From: an uncultured Phycisphaerales bacterium
GTDB taxonomy: Bacteria; Planctomycetota; Phycisphaerae; Phycisphaerales; UBA1924
Direction: 5' to 3'
NCBI GenBank assembly: GCA_903929885.1
Contig: CAIYWI010000062.1
Coordinates: 25,870 to 89,869 of the forward strand
Length of the DNA: 64,000 nt
This document shows positions 18,117 to 26,467 of this stretch, one piece after another (the first letter of the stretch is position 1; the number at the start of each line of letters is the position of its first letter). The notes beneath the pieces are model-generated. The model worked only from the letters and a program-made list of their open reading frames with translations, made no database searches and had not been told where the DNA came from. The translations under genes were made by a program, and so were the position numbers.

Positions 18117-19292
18117 TTGGAGACGATCACGCAACTCGGCAGGGGCCTGCTCCCCTTGACCCTGACGCCGGGCTTGGGGCCCGTGCTCACGGCACGCCTC
18201 ATTGAATGGTGCGATGGAGATCTTGCCAAGGCGGCCGCGGCGACTGCCTCGACGCTTCGGCGCATTCCGGGCTTTGGTCCAACCCGCGCCGAAACCGTCG
18301 CCGCGGGGTTGTCGGGTGCGATCGAGCGTGTCGAGCGGGAGATTGCGTTGGCCGATCGGCTCGGCGTGCGGATCGTTGCCAAGGGCGACGCCGCCTACCC
18401 CGACATCATGGCGGCGTTGCCCGACGCACCGTGGGTGTTGTACGTTCGAGGATCGCTCGACCCGTTGGCACAGGATCGCTACCCCGTGGCGATTGTCGGC
18501 TCTCGGAGGTGCACCGCGTACGGTCTTGAGCAATCCCGCATCTTTGCGGCGGCGTTGGCCCGGGCGGGCCTGACGGTCGTGTCGGGCGGCGCACGCGGCG
18601 TCGACAGCGCCGCGCATCGGGGCGTCCTCGCGTGCGGGGGGCGAACCATCGCCGTGCTTGGCTGCGGCTTGGCGCATTGCTATCCCCCGGAGAATCGCGA
18701 TCTGTTCGACGCCATCGCATCCCAGGGAGCGGTGGTGTCGGAGCTGGCCTTGGAGGTGCCCCCGCACGCCGATCAGTTTCCTGCTCGCAACCGCATCATT
18801 TCAGGCATGAGTCTGGGCGTGGTGGTGATCGAGGCCGACGAGCGATCAGGCGCGCTCATCACGGCGAGAGTGGCGGCCGAAGAGCACGGGCGGGAGGTGA
18901 TGGCCTTGCCCGGAAGGGTTGATTCGGCATCAAGTCGTGGCACGCACGGGTTGATCAAGGGCGGCGGCGCCTCCCTTGTGAGCGATCCGGCGGATGTCGT
19001 GGCGATTCTCGAAGGGCCGGCGCGTCACGTGCATGCCAAGACGCATGCCACCCGATTCATGCCGCCAATTGATCAGGGAGGTGACCGGGAGGCGAAACTC
19101 CCGGCCCGGAGCGACATGACGGACCTTCAGCACCGGATCTTGGAGCACCTTGGCGGCGGAGGTCTGACGCTCGAGGAGTTGTGGGAGTCCACAGGGGTGG
19201 AGCCCGGGGTGCTCCGTCGGGAGTTGATGGCGATGGAGTTGGGGCGTCGGGTGCGTCGCGAGGGGACGCGGTTTGCCGCGAGAGAGGGCTGA
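18117..19292 (+). CDS. dprA: DNA-processing protein DprA
   Basis: A 391-residue cytoplasmic protein that binds incoming single-stranded DNA and loads RecA in natural transformation. An N-terminal helix-hairpin region (LTLTPGLGPVLTARLIEW, RIPGFGPTRAETV) is followed by the Rossmann-like DprA core: VAIVGSRRCTAYG (about 124-136), VSGGARGVDSAAHRGVL, TIAVLGCGLAHCYPPENR, FPARNRIISGMS, EADERSGALITARVAAEEHGRE. A C-terminal winged helix ends the protein. The TTG at 18117 follows GGAGGAG within five bases, so I prefer it to a GTG 31 codons upstream. No com genes are adjacent. Confidence 0.94.
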   Translation: METITQLGRGLLPLTLTPGLGPVLTARLIEWCDGDLAKAAAATASTLRRIPGFGPTRAETVAAGLSGAIERVEREIALADRLGVRIVAKGDAAYPDIMAALPDAPWVLYVRGSLDPLAQDRYPVAIVGSRRCTAYGLEQSRIFAAALARAGLTVVSGGARGVDSAAHRGVLACGGRTIAVLGCGLAHCYPPENRDLFDAIASQGAVVSELALEVPPHADQFPARNRIISGMSLGVVVIEADERSGALITARVAAEEHGREVMALPGRVDSASSRGTHGLIKGGGASLVSDPADVVAILEGPARHVHAKTHATRFMPPIDQGGDREAKLPARSDMTDLQHRILEHLGGGGLTLEELWESTGVEPGVLRRELMAMELGRRVRREGTRFAAREG

Positions 19293-19340
19293 GTCGAGGT
19301 TCTCGGAAGTGGCGGGGCTGCCGCCGGCTGTTCCTGAAAG

Positions 19341-19369
19341 AAACCTGTACGGTACGAGGAAGGTTTTTC
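19341..19369 (+). terminator. Inverted repeat with T-run after dprA
   Basis: AAACCT (19341-19346) pairs with AGGTTT (19361-19366), the latter running into TTTTT. The 14-base loop contains the odd palindrome GTACGGTAC. It may be a weak terminator for dprA or an operator upstream of the lexA promoter. Confidence 0.4.
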
Positions 19370-19391
19370 CTAACAAACCATCCAAAAAGTA

Positions 19392-19420
19392 TTGACGTGC
19401 GGTCCCTGATATGCTATCTT
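19392..19420 (+). promoter_or_regulatory. Sigma-70-type promoter upstream of lexA
   Basis: TTGACG, 17 bases, then TATCTT, inside a locally AT-rich stretch. This is one of the best -35/-10 pairs in the window. Predicted start near 19427, leaving a leader of about 520 bases before lexA. Confidence 0.7.
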
Positions 19421-19946
19421 GTCCCAAACACAGCCCCCAAATCTCGCCTTGACGTCCTCCGCACATCGAATGAAGCGGGCGACTGAGGCGAGCGTTCGGA
19501 GGCGGGTGTTCCGACCGGGCTTGATGGCTCATCGAAGGGCGTGGCGTCGCAGTTCGTGCGACGCCATCCTTGGTGTGTAAGGGCTGCCAGGGCTGGTTGG
19601 CGGTGAGTGAGTAGCCGTGGGGTTTCCGCAGCAGGCGGCGATCCACATGTGGGTGCTTGGTTGAGATCGCAAGGGCTAGGGCTCAGGCGAGTCAGGCAAG
19701 CACGGCACGTGTGCGCCACAGGTTGTGGGCACTCGTTGGCAGGGTGTGCCAAAGGGCGGGCGTGACGTTCAGCATCACCGAATGCAGGCCAACTGCGCTC
19801 GGGGAGGGAAACCGGAAGTGGCCTTGTGCGGCCTTGTGCGGCCTTTGCGGCTGGCTGTGGCTGGGTGGCACGTGCACCGATTGGCAGTGGGTGGGACTAG
19901 CCCGTCGTGGTTTCGGCGGGTGCATTGAGGGAAAGGGAACGCGTCC
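19421..19946 (+). other. Structured leader or ncRNA candidate before lexA
   Basis: About 520 bases without a credible ORF, downstream of a good promoter. CTCGCCT (19443-19449) pairs with AGGCGAG (19486-19492), and CCTCCG (19456-19461) pairs with CGGAGG (19497-19502). The order A-B-A'-B' means a pseudoknot or two exclusive folds. A perfect 10-bp hairpin TGGCGTCGCA/TGCGACGCCA with a GTTCG loop follows at about 19542-19566. Farther on are short repeats. None of the hallmark sequences of RNase P RNA, tmRNA or SRP RNA is present. It could be a regulatory leader for lexA, a separate small RNA, or both. Confidence 0.4.
19821..19840. repeat. Two tandem 10-base repeats
   Basis: GCCTTGTGCG twice in a row, followed by a degenerate third copy GCCTTTGCGG, in the lexA leader region. 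Confidence 0.7.
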
Positions 19947-20567
19947 ATGAACCTGACTCCGAAGCAACTTCGCATTCTTCAGCTCATTCGCGATTGGCGG
20001 GTCCGCCGCGGCTATTCGCCGACGATGCAGGAACTCGCCGACGAGATCGGCGTGAGCAAGGTGACGGTCTTCGAGCACGTTGAGGCGTTGATCAAGAAGG
20101 GCGCCTTGATTCGCGAGGCGAACAAGGCGAGGTCTTTGTCGATCGCAGACGGCGTGGCGGTGCCCGACGAGTCCAGGCCGCTTCGGTTCCCGCTGGTCGG
20201 CAAGATCGCCGCTGGCGTCCCCATCGAAAAGGTTGCATCGGAGGACGAGATCGATCTCGCTGATATTCTGGTCCCCAAGAGCGACCGGCAGGCGACGACC
20301 TATGCGTTGAAGGTCGAAGGCGACTCCATGCGAGATGAGGGGATTCTCGACGGCGACTACGTGCTGATCGAGCGTACCCAAGTGGCTCAGAATGGCGACC
20401 GTGTGGTCGCGCTCTTGCCTGACGGTTCCACCACGCTCAAGACCTTCTTCAAGGAAGACGACCACATTCGTCTGCAACCGGCCAACCCGCAGTTCGACCC
20501 CATCAAGGTCAAGTTCTGCCAGGTGCAGGGCATCGTCAAGGGTGTCGTGCGGCGATACGGGCGTTGA
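19947..20567 (+). CDS. lexA: LexA repressor
   Basis: A 206-residue SOS repressor and self-cleaving serine peptidase. The N-terminal winged helix-turn-helix is clear (TPKQLRILQLIRDWRVRRGY, ELADEIGVSKVTVFEHVEAL). The autocleavage site is A89-G90 in KIAAGVP. The catalytic dyad is S127 (EGDSMRD) and K165 (STTLKTF). Length is normal. The long leader with its own promoter suggests extra regulation, and the LexA operator of this lineage is not recognisable. A strong terminator follows. No other clear SOS gene is adjacent, though dprA lies upstream. Confidence 0.96.
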   Translation: MNLTPKQLRILQLIRDWRVRRGYSPTMQELADEIGVSKVTVFEHVEALIKKGALIREANKARSLSIADGVAVPDESRPLRFPLVGKIAAGVPIEKVASEDEIDLADILVPKSDRQATTYALKVEGDSMRDEGILDGDYVLIERTQVAQNGDRVVALLPDGSTTLKTFFKEDDHIRLQPANPQFDPIKVKFCQVQGIVKGVVRRYGR

Positions 20568-20698
20568 GGTCGGTCGTAGCCGCGAGCGGATCGGTCTTGA
20601 GTCGACCCCCTCGGCTGATGGTTTCGGTCCCTCACCGGGTGTGCCCGGGGACGAGTTTCGGAGCCATCACTGTCTGATTGAGTGCGATCCTTCGAGTG

Positions 20699-20732
20699 AC
20701 GCGGTGCCGTGAACACCGCGTTGCTCTCTTTT
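20699..20732 (+). terminator. Rho-independent terminator downstream of lexA
   Basis: ACGCGGTG, loop CCGTGAA, CACCGCGT, then TGCTCTCTTTT. A perfect 8-bp stem with a T-rich tail, 132 bases after the lexA stop. Confidence 0.75.
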
Positions 20733-21301
20733 GGGGCCTTGCGGTGCTGGCGGCGAGGCCGGCGGCGTTGTATCGACGAAAAATTGGCGGGATCAACGTG
20801 ATGCATGAGTGCTCGACCCCCGTTGGCAGGAGTGAGCGGCATCCCGCGGAAGGCACTCACGGTGTCGGATAGTTGCCATCGCTCGCAGCTCGTCGGGTTC
20901 AGAACTGGAGACAGCGAGGCAGGGTGTCACCCATCGCAAATTTCCGTCGGTTGCCACGCTCTGAGGAGATGTGAATGGAAGGCAGGCCCGCGGCTTCGGT
21001 CGATGGTGGTTTGACGGTCGAGCAGGGATGCGAGGCGCACATCCTCGGGGTGGATTCGGTGTTCCGCACGGCAAGGTCGCCACGCTCGCGATCAGGTTCG
21101 CTGGCCCGGCGATCCCACGGCGATGGGAGCGGTCATCACGTGGCTGTCTGCGGGCAGCTCTTTGCGAGCCGATGCGATTGCAGCGGCGGTTGCTGCGACC
21201 AAGTTCGTGGGCCGAGAGAATGACCACACGCAAGGAGCCCCGGGGCGATCGGCCGCATGGCACCACGGAACTGACGGTCGAACTCCCGGGATGTCATGCC
21301 G
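20733..21301. other. 569-base stretch with no gene that I can support
   Basis: Short open frames exist on both strands but none has a start signal, a family motif or clean coding composition. The first part is less GC-rich (CGACGAAAAATTGGCGGGAT near 20775). It may be a decayed gene, a 3' region of an unrecognised RNA, or simply non-coding. Confidence 0.4.
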
Positions 21302-21727
21302 TCAGACTGATGTGGATGCCTGCCACGGCTTCGCGGCCCGCAGCGAGAATCTGCCCGATACGGCTGTGAGGTCCGCGAGTCCCTCCCCGGGCGACGAGCC
21401 GAGCTTCTTGGCTTCGCCGCGAAAGTCAAACGAGCCATCGTCGAGTTGCCCGCCCAACGCGACCTCGACACGCAAGGTGCTCCCCGGGGGCATGAATGTG
21501 CCGTATTTCAAGGCCCGCACCTTGGAGAGGACGAAGTGGCCCTCCGCTCGATCGCCCAGGAGCACCCGTGCGGCCTGCACCATCGCCTCGAGCATCATCA
21601 CGCCCGGCAGCACCGGGAACGTCGGGAAGTGGTCCTGCAAGTACTCCTCCGCCATCGTGATGTGCTTGATCGTCACGATGCGATCATCGCTCCGCTCGAC
21701 CACCATGTCCACGAGGTTGAAGTGCAT
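21302..21727 (-). CDS. FabZ-like hotdog dehydratase
   Basis: A 141-residue single hotdog domain related to 3-hydroxyacyl-ACP dehydratases. The signature DHFPTFPVLPGVMMLEAMVQAA keeps the active-site His and the Glu of the FabZ motif (GHFPxxPxxPGVLxxEA), with Asp in place of the first Gly. It could act in fatty-acid synthesis or on a specialised acyl-ACP. I chose ATG 21727 because TACCGT ends six bases before it. It is divergent from recO. Confidence 0.8.
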   Translation of the reverse strand: MHFNLVDMVVERSDDRIVTIKHITMAEEYLQDHFPTFPVLPGVMMLEAMVQAARVLLGDRAEGHFVLSKVRALKYGTFMPPGSTLRVEVALGGQLDDGSFDFRGEAKKLGSSPGEGLADLTAVSGRFSLRAAKPWQASTSV

Positions 21728-21733
21728 GATGGA

Positions 21734-21739
21734 ACGGTA
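21734..21739 (-). promoter_or_regulatory. -10-like TACCGT, leaderless start of FabZ-like gene
   Basis: TACCGT on the minus strand ends 6 bases before ATG 21727. Confidence 0.5.
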
Positions 21740-21761
21740 GCGCACGCGCGTCGTCGTTTGC

Positions 21762-21767
21762 TACCCT
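21762..21767 (+). promoter_or_regulatory. -10-like TACCCT, leaderless start of recO
   Basis: TACCCT ends 7 bases before the GTG at 21775, so the first transcribed base would be the start codon itself. Confidence 0.55.
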
Positions 21768-21774
21768 TGCCCGC

Positions 21775-22536
21775 GTGCCGCTCGTGAGCGATCAGGCCAT
21801 TTGCATCCGCCACTGGGATTGGTCCGAGACCAGTCAGACGGTGTCCCTCTTCGCACGCGAGCACGGCATCATCCGCGGCATCGCCAAGGGCGCGCGGCGG
21901 GAGCACTCCACGTTCTCGGGCGGCATCGAGTTGATGACTCGGGGCGACATCGTCGTCAGTCTCAAGTCGACCGACGCTCTCTCCACGCTTGCGTCCTGGG
22001 ACCTTCAGGAGACATTTCGAGCCAGTCGGGCCACGCTCGCGGGGTTCTACGGGGGAATGGCCATTCTCGACATCGTGCAGCATGCCCTCCAGCCCGGTGA
22101 TCCGCACCCGGACCTCTACGACGCAGCCGTATCCGGCCTGCGCGATCTTGCTCAGGTCGGTCGGGAACGTCACGCCGTGCTCGGCGTGGCGTGGCACGCG
22201 CTGGCCCAGACCGGACACGCCCCCGAACTGGCGGCGGACATTCGTGCAGGTCGACCTCTGGCCGATGCTGCCGTGTATGGATTCTGGCCCGGCTTGGGCG
22301 GGTTCAGCGTCGAGACGACCCCGCCAAGCCTGACGGCCGAGCCGAACCTCCAGACGGTGTGGAAGGTTCGCCGCGAGACGGTGCACTTCCTGCGCCGAAT
22401 CGACACCGTCACCGCGGCGGAGACCGATGGCGACACGCAACGCCGGGCGATGCAGTTGTTGCTCGCCTACTTCCGATGGGTCTTTGGCGACGAAGCGAGG
22501 GCGCTCACGCAGTTCGTCGCGATGGTGGATCCCTGA
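21775..22536 (+). CDS. recO: DNA repair protein RecO
   Basis: A 253-residue recombination mediator that anneals ssDNA and helps RecR load RecA. The N-terminal OB fold is visible (AICIRHWDWSETSQTVSLFAREHGIIRGIAKGARR begins at residue 7). A helical C-terminal domain follows. The zinc-binding cysteines found in many RecO proteins are absent. GTG start with a TACCCT hexamer seven bases before; divergent from the FabZ-like gene with only 47 bases between start codons. Confidence 0.88.
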   Translation: MPLVSDQAICIRHWDWSETSQTVSLFAREHGIIRGIAKGARREHSTFSGGIELMTRGDIVVSLKSTDALSTLASWDLQETFRASRATLAGFYGGMAILDIVQHALQPGDPHPDLYDAAVSGLRDLAQVGRERHAVLGVAWHALAQTGHAPELAADIRAGRPLADAAVYGFWPGLGGFSVETTPPSLTAEPNLQTVWKVRRETVHFLRRIDTVTAAETDGDTQRRAMQLLLAYFRWVFGDEARALTQFVAMVDP

Positions 22537-22559
22537 CGCAACGGCGGGCGTGCCGGTGA

Positions 22560-23786
22560 TCAGCCCGCCTCGGGCAGCAGCCGGCCGATGGTCACGGGGG
22601 TCATGGGGAATGCCTCGTGGACCTCGCGGAGGTCTCCGAGCGTGACGGCGGCGAGCCGGTCGAGTTCCTGTTCGAGCGGCATGTACTTGCCGAGCGCAGT
22701 CCACATCCTGCCGAGCCGATGCATGCGATCGTGCGGACGCTCTCCGCCGATGGTCGCGCCGGTGACGAACTTGTTGAGCAGTCGATCGATGTCGTCCTGC
22801 GTCAGCGACTCGGCCAGGGAGGCGAGCTGCTTGGAGATGATCGACCAGATTTCCTCGAGCCGCTCGGGCTCGCCGCTGGCGTAGACGAAGAACTCCCCGA
22901 AGCCGTCGTGGGCGTCGAAGCTGGCCTGAGCCTCCTCGGCGAGCCCAGGTTCGATGAGAGCCCAGTGGAGGCGACTGTTGTCGGGAGTTCCGAGGATCTG
23001 CGAGAGGATGCCCGCGGCGTAGCGTCGCTCGTCCGCGATCGCCGGGGCGTCGCACATGGCGAGCACGTAGCCGCGGGTCACCTTGGCGTCGCGGAGCGTG
23101 AAGTCCGAGCCGACAAGCGTCGGGGGCGACGAATCGCGTCCGACACCGGTGCGACGCCATGAGCCGCATCGTTCGCCGACGAGATCGACCATCCGATCGA
23201 AGTCCAGTCTGCCGGCCATCGCGATCACCGTGTTGTCCGCGGCGTACCGATCGTCGAAGTAGGACTTCATTCGCTGGCGGGGCAGCGCGGTGATGCTCTC
23301 CGTGGTGCCCAGCACGCGATGGGAGAGCGGGTGCGGTCCGAAGTGACGCTCGACGCACGCCTCGTACAGCACCCAGAAGGGGTTGTCCTTGTACATGGCG
23401 ATCTCCTCGAGGATCACCCCCTTTTCGGTCTCGAAGTCCGATTGGTGGAGGGCCGGCCTCATCATCGTCCCCAGCAGGTCGACGGCCCTGGGCAGCGCCT
23501 CGGGCAGCACGTGCGCGTAGAAGCACGTCATCTCGTTGCTCGTGAAGGCGTTGTTGCGGGCGCCGATGGCGTCAAAGGCCTGATTGAGTTGTTCGGCCGA
23601 CATCGAGTCGGTCCCCTTGAACATCATGTGTTCGAGGAAGTGGCTGACGCCCATGTCGCGGGTGGCCTCGTCCCTCGCGCCGGTGCGGACATAGAAGCCC
23701 GCCGCGGCCGAGTGGGCCGCGGGGTCGATTTCGGCGATGATCGTGAGGCCGTTGTCGAGCGTGGCGTGGCGAAAGGTGTAGGGCAT
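22560..23786 (-). CDS. M16-family zinc peptidase
   Basis: A 408-residue pitrilysin/processing-peptidase-like enzyme. The inverted zinc motif HxxEH appears as HFLEH (H49, E52, H53), with the third ligand region ETEKGVILEEIAMY about 75 residues later. The C-terminal M16 half is present (TLRDAKVTRGYVLAMC, GEFFVYASGEPERLEEIW). No signal peptide is visible, so it probably works in the cytoplasm on peptides. The start follows TACCCT by nine bases. The thiE stop lies 15 bases upstream of this start on the same strand, so co-transcription is also possible. Confidence 0.93.
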   Translation of the reverse strand: MPYTFRHATLDNGLTIIAEIDPAAHSAAAGFYVRTGARDEATRDMGVSHFLEHMMFKGTDSMSAEQLNQAFDAIGARNNAFTSNEMTCFYAHVLPEALPRAVDLLGTMMRPALHQSDFETEKGVILEEIAMYKDNPFWVLYEACVERHFGPHPLSHRVLGTTESITALPRQRMKSYFDDRYAADNTVIAMAGRLDFDRMVDLVGERCGSWRRTGVGRDSSPPTLVGSDFTLRDAKVTRGYVLAMCDAPAIADERRYAAGILSQILGTPDNSRLHWALIEPGLAEEAQASFDAHDGFGEFFVYASGEPERLEEIWSIISKQLASLAESLTQDDIDRLLNKFVTGATIGGERPHDRMHRLGRMWTALGKYMPLEQELDRLAAVTLGDLREVHEAFPMTPVTIGRLLPEAG

Positions 23787-23795
23787 TCGTCCCGG

Positions 23796-23801
23796 AGGGT
23801 A
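23796..23801 (-). promoter_or_regulatory. -10-like TACCCT before the M16 peptidase gene
   Basis: TACCCT on the minus strand ends 9 bases before ATG 23786. It sits in the 15-base gap after the thiE stop. Confidence 0.45.
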
Positions 23802-24836
23802 TCAGGATCCCAGGGCCGCACGCAGGCGGCGGCAGGTTTCGGCGGGGTCGGGCGAACCGCACACGCATGACGAGACGGCCACTCCGCGAACGCCCGCCGC
23901 GAGCAACGGGCCGATGGTGTCAGGGGTGATGCCGCCGATGGCCAGATGCGGCAGCATTCCCGGCAAGGCCAGGCAGGCCTTGAGCGCCTCCGGCCCCGCG
24001 ATGATGGGCTTGTGCTTGGTGGTGGTGGGAAACATGGGGCCGATGCCGCAGTAATCCGCCCCTGCTGCGCGGGCGGCGGCGGCTTCCTCGGGGGAGGAGG
24101 TGGAGACTCCCACCAACAGCGAAGCGCCCGCGATTCGACGGACCTGCAGGACAGAGAGATCGTGGCGTCCGACGTGAACGCCCGCGGCGCCGGCGAGGAG
24201 TGCGACATCCGGACGATCGTTGACGATGATGGACGCGCCGAACGGGCGTGCCATGCGGACGAGCCATTCGGCGCGATCCGCCAGCAGCCCGCCCTCGACG
24301 GACTTTTCTCGCAGTTGAAGGCAGTCCGCGCCCCCCTCGAGCGATCGCCGCGCCACCTCCTTCCACGGCAGATGGGTGCACAGCGATTCGGTGATGAGCA
24401 CGCACAGCCGCCACTGAGGGGCGCGGCCGCCGGCCAGCCGCAATCGGAGGTCTCGCTCCAGCGTGTAGGCCTGATAGCGGACCCTTTCGACGGCCCTTGC
24501 ATCGGCGCCCGCGACGCACTTGGCGGCCTCCTCGAGCGAGCGAAGGGCCTCGGTGAGCCGGCCGCCCGCGGCGGCGGCGATGTCGTCGACCGACGAACGG
24601 TCGAACTCGCCTGATGCCTTGATGGAGGTTCCCACATCGCCCGGCGTGTCCCTCGCGGCCAGTCGTCGCAGCGCGTCGATCCCGGCGAGCGATGTCGCGA
24701 GATCGTGACGGAGGTCCTTGACCCGCCGCGTGAGGTCCGGGTCGTCAAGGACGAATCGCGCGATGTCCTCGAGCGTCCGGAGGGCCTCGCGGGCGCGGTT
24801 GGAGGCGGCATCGATGATCCTCATGGCCCCGAGCAT
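23802..24836 (-). CDS. thiE: Thiamine-phosphate synthase with N-terminal ThiD2 domain
   Basis: A 344-residue fusion. The first 130 residues (MRIIDAASNRAREALRTLED, ASGEFDRSSVDDIAAAAGGRLTEALRSLEE) form the ThiD2-like domain found upstream of ThiE in several phyla. The remainder is ThiE, which joins HMP-PP and thiazole phosphate to thiamine phosphate: QLREKS, IIVNDRPDVALLAGAAGVHVG, LLVGVSTSSPEEAAAA, YCGIGPMFPTTTK and AIGGITPDTI. The ATG at 24836 lies five bases after TACGTT; an ATG four codons later is the alternative. Confidence 0.92.
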   Translation of the reverse strand: MLGAMRIIDAASNRAREALRTLEDIARFVLDDPDLTRRVKDLRHDLATSLAGIDALRRLAARDTPGDVGTSIKASGEFDRSSVDDIAAAAGGRLTEALRSLEEAAKCVAGADARAVERVRYQAYTLERDLRLRLAGGRAPQWRLCVLITESLCTHLPWKEVARRSLEGGADCLQLREKSVEGGLLADRAEWLVRMARPFGASIIVNDRPDVALLAGAAGVHVGRHDLSVLQVRRIAGASLLVGVSTSSPEEAAAARAAGADYCGIGPMFPTTTKHKPIIAGPEALKACLALPGMLPHLAIGGITPDTIGPLLAAGVRGVAVSSCVCGSPDPAETCRRLRAALGS

Positions 24837-24841
24837 GACGG

Positions 24842-24847
24842 AACGTA
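24842..24847 (-). promoter_or_regulatory. -10-like TACGTT, leaderless start of thiE
   Basis: TACGTT on the minus strand ends 5 bases before ATG 24836. Confidence 0.45.
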
Positions 24848-24888
24848 GGCGGCACGGGGTGCTCGAGGGGACCGGACGCGTGCGGCCC

Positions 24889-24894
24889 TATCCT
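24889..24894 (+). promoter_or_regulatory. -10-like TATCCT before the Pgl-like gene
   Basis: TATCCT ends 10 bases before ATG 24905; predicted leader only about 3 bases. Confidence 0.45.
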
Positions 24895-24904
24895 TCAGGC
24901 GTCG

Positions 24905-25609
24905 ATGGAACGCGGCCTTGCGTCGAACTCCCTGAACGCGTCGGGCGACCCGCGTCTGCCCGGGCGGTCGGTGCGCCGATCGTCGGTGGACCTGGCCACC
25001 GACGCACTGCTGGCCGACCTGTTCCTTCACGCCACCAACTGCGTCCGGGCCTTCGGCGACTTTCACCTGGCCGTGTCCGCCGTGGAGGAAATCGAGCCGG
25101 CGTTGATGCGACTGATGTACGACCCGGGATTTCGAGACTTTCCATGGTCGCGGACCCGCTTGTGGATGGTCGACGAAGTCGATGTTCCGATCGATGATCC
25201 GCGGTGTCGGAGCACGAGACTGGTCGAGACGATCGTGGCGTGCTCGGGCATCCCCGAGGCGCAGTTCGTCCCCCTGACGTGTCTCGAGGGCCCCCGACCC
25301 TACGAGGCGAGGATGCGAGAGCATCTCGAGTGGCGCGAGCGGGGCCAGGACCGGATCGACTGCTGCCTGTTCGCGACGCGACCCGCGGGCGACATCGAGG
25401 CCTTCGAGGCCCGCGCCGGGGCGGTCCTCGACGACGCTTTCATCCGTTCGGCGCGACTGATCAGCGTGCTGGTCTCGGAACCTCGGGACTCGATCTCGCT
25501 GCTCGAGGGCTGGGCTCGATCCAACCGAGATCGGATCGTGCCCCTCGGGGGCGATCTGGTCTGGTACCTCGGCGATCGCGACGATCCCGGCATTCCGCTT
25601 GCCGACTGA
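24905..25609 (+). CDS. Divergent 6-phosphogluconolactonase-like protein
   Basis: A 234-residue protein of the Pgl/NagB-like fold. The block WSRTRLWMVDEVDVPIDDPRCRS aligns with the Pgl pattern W-x-x-V-x-x-F-x-x-DER-x-V-x-x-x-D-x-x-S-N, and RPYEARMREHLEWRERGQDRID aligns with its downstream helix. However, the N-terminal glycine-rich loop (SGGSTP in Pgl) reads FHLAVSAVEE, and the DER motif reads DEV. It may be a lactonase with altered chemistry or a non-catalytic homologue. It overlaps no neighbour and is followed 40 bases later by a pseudouridine synthase. Confidence 0.55.
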   Translation: MERGLASNSLNASGDPRLPGRSVRRSSVDLATDALLADLFLHATNCVRAFGDFHLAVSAVEEIEPALMRLMYDPGFRDFPWSRTRLWMVDEVDVPIDDPRCRSTRLVETIVACSGIPEAQFVPLTCLEGPRPYEARMREHLEWRERGQDRIDCCLFATRPAGDIEAFEARAGAVLDDAFIRSARLISVLVSEPRDSISLLEGWARSNRDRIVPLGGDLVWYLGDRDDPGIPLAD

Positions 25610-25649
25610 ACTCGCTCGCCTCTTTCCTCACCGACCGCACGAGCCCTCC

Positions 25650-26441
25650 ATGGCCCAACTCTCCGTCGAACCCAACGAACAGATCACCTTCAAGGTTCGG
25701 CACAAGGACGATCACCTGCTGGTGGTCGGCAAGCCGTCGGGCATCGTCACGACGCCCGGCAAGGGGCACGATCGCAACTCGCTGCTCAACGGGCTGTTTG
25801 CGCAGCACGGCGAGCGGTTGCAGCAGATGGGCAAGTCGCGCGACTTCGGGCTCCTGCATCGTCTCGACCGCGCCACGAGCGGTCTGGTCCTCGTCGCCCT
25901 CTCGCGGGAGTGCTATGACGGGTTGCGTGAGGCGTTCGAGACCAGGGCTGTCGCCAAATACTACTGGGCCGTCGTCAAGCAGGCGCCCAAGAAGCCCGCG
26001 GGCGTGATCAATCGCCCGCTGCTCGAGTTCACCGGCAAGGTCGCGGGCGACGCCCGCCCCAAGAAACTGGCCAAGGTCGCCGCGTCGGGGAAGCCCTCGG
26101 TCACGGCGTATCGCGTCTTGGCCGCGTCGGCGTCGGGCGCGCTGCTCGAGTGCCGCGCCGTCACCGGACGCCTGCACCAGATCCGGGTCCACCTCGAGTC
26201 CATCGGATGCCCGGTCCTCGGCGACGACTTCTACGGGCCGACGTCGATCAGGGATGCGGCTCCTCGCCTGGCCCTGCACGCCCATCGCATCGTGCTGAAG
26301 CACCCGATCACGGGTGAACGCATCGATGTTCGGTCGCCATGGCCCGCGGACCTGCGAGCGTTGCTCAAGCGAATGGGCCTGCCTCGTCCGGACGAGCAGC
26401 CTCCCAAGAACGACGATCCGGAACCGGCGCTCGAGGGCTGA
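25650..26441 (+). CDS. RluA-family pseudouridine synthase
   Basis: A 263-residue RNA-modifying enzyme. The catalytic motif HRLDRATSGLVLVAL contains the invariant Asp. Other family blocks are LLVVGKPSGIVTTPG, AVAKYYWAVVKQ, CRAVTGRLHQIRVHL and LALHAHRIVLKHP. No S4 domain is evident. The target (23S rRNA or tRNA) cannot be told from sequence alone. I chose ATG 25650 because it precedes the conserved region directly; an upstream ATG would add 17 residues that overlap the previous gene. Confidence 0.92.
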   Translation: MAQLSVEPNEQITFKVRHKDDHLLVVGKPSGIVTTPGKGHDRNSLLNGLFAQHGERLQQMGKSRDFGLLHRLDRATSGLVLVALSRECYDGLREAFETRAVAKYYWAVVKQAPKKPAGVINRPLLEFTGKVAGDARPKKLAKVAASGKPSVTAYRVLAASASGALLECRAVTGRLHQIRVHLESIGCPVLGDDFYGPTSIRDAAPRLALHAHRIVLKHPITGERIDVRSPWPADLRALLKRMGLPRPDEQPPKNDDPEPALEG

Positions 26442-26467
26442 CCGCAAGCGACGCGAAATCGGCTCGC

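Noticed and set aside
19421..19946. RNase P RNA, tmRNA or SRP RNA upstream of lexA
   Set aside because: None of their conserved core sequences (for example GAGGAAAGTCC or ACAGAA of RNase P, or a TpsiC-like GGTTCGA) is present.
20793..21266. 157-codon minus-strand frame as a gene after lexA
   Set aside because: No start signal, Arg/Pro/Ser-rich, no recognisable motif; spans the unexplained gap but looks random.
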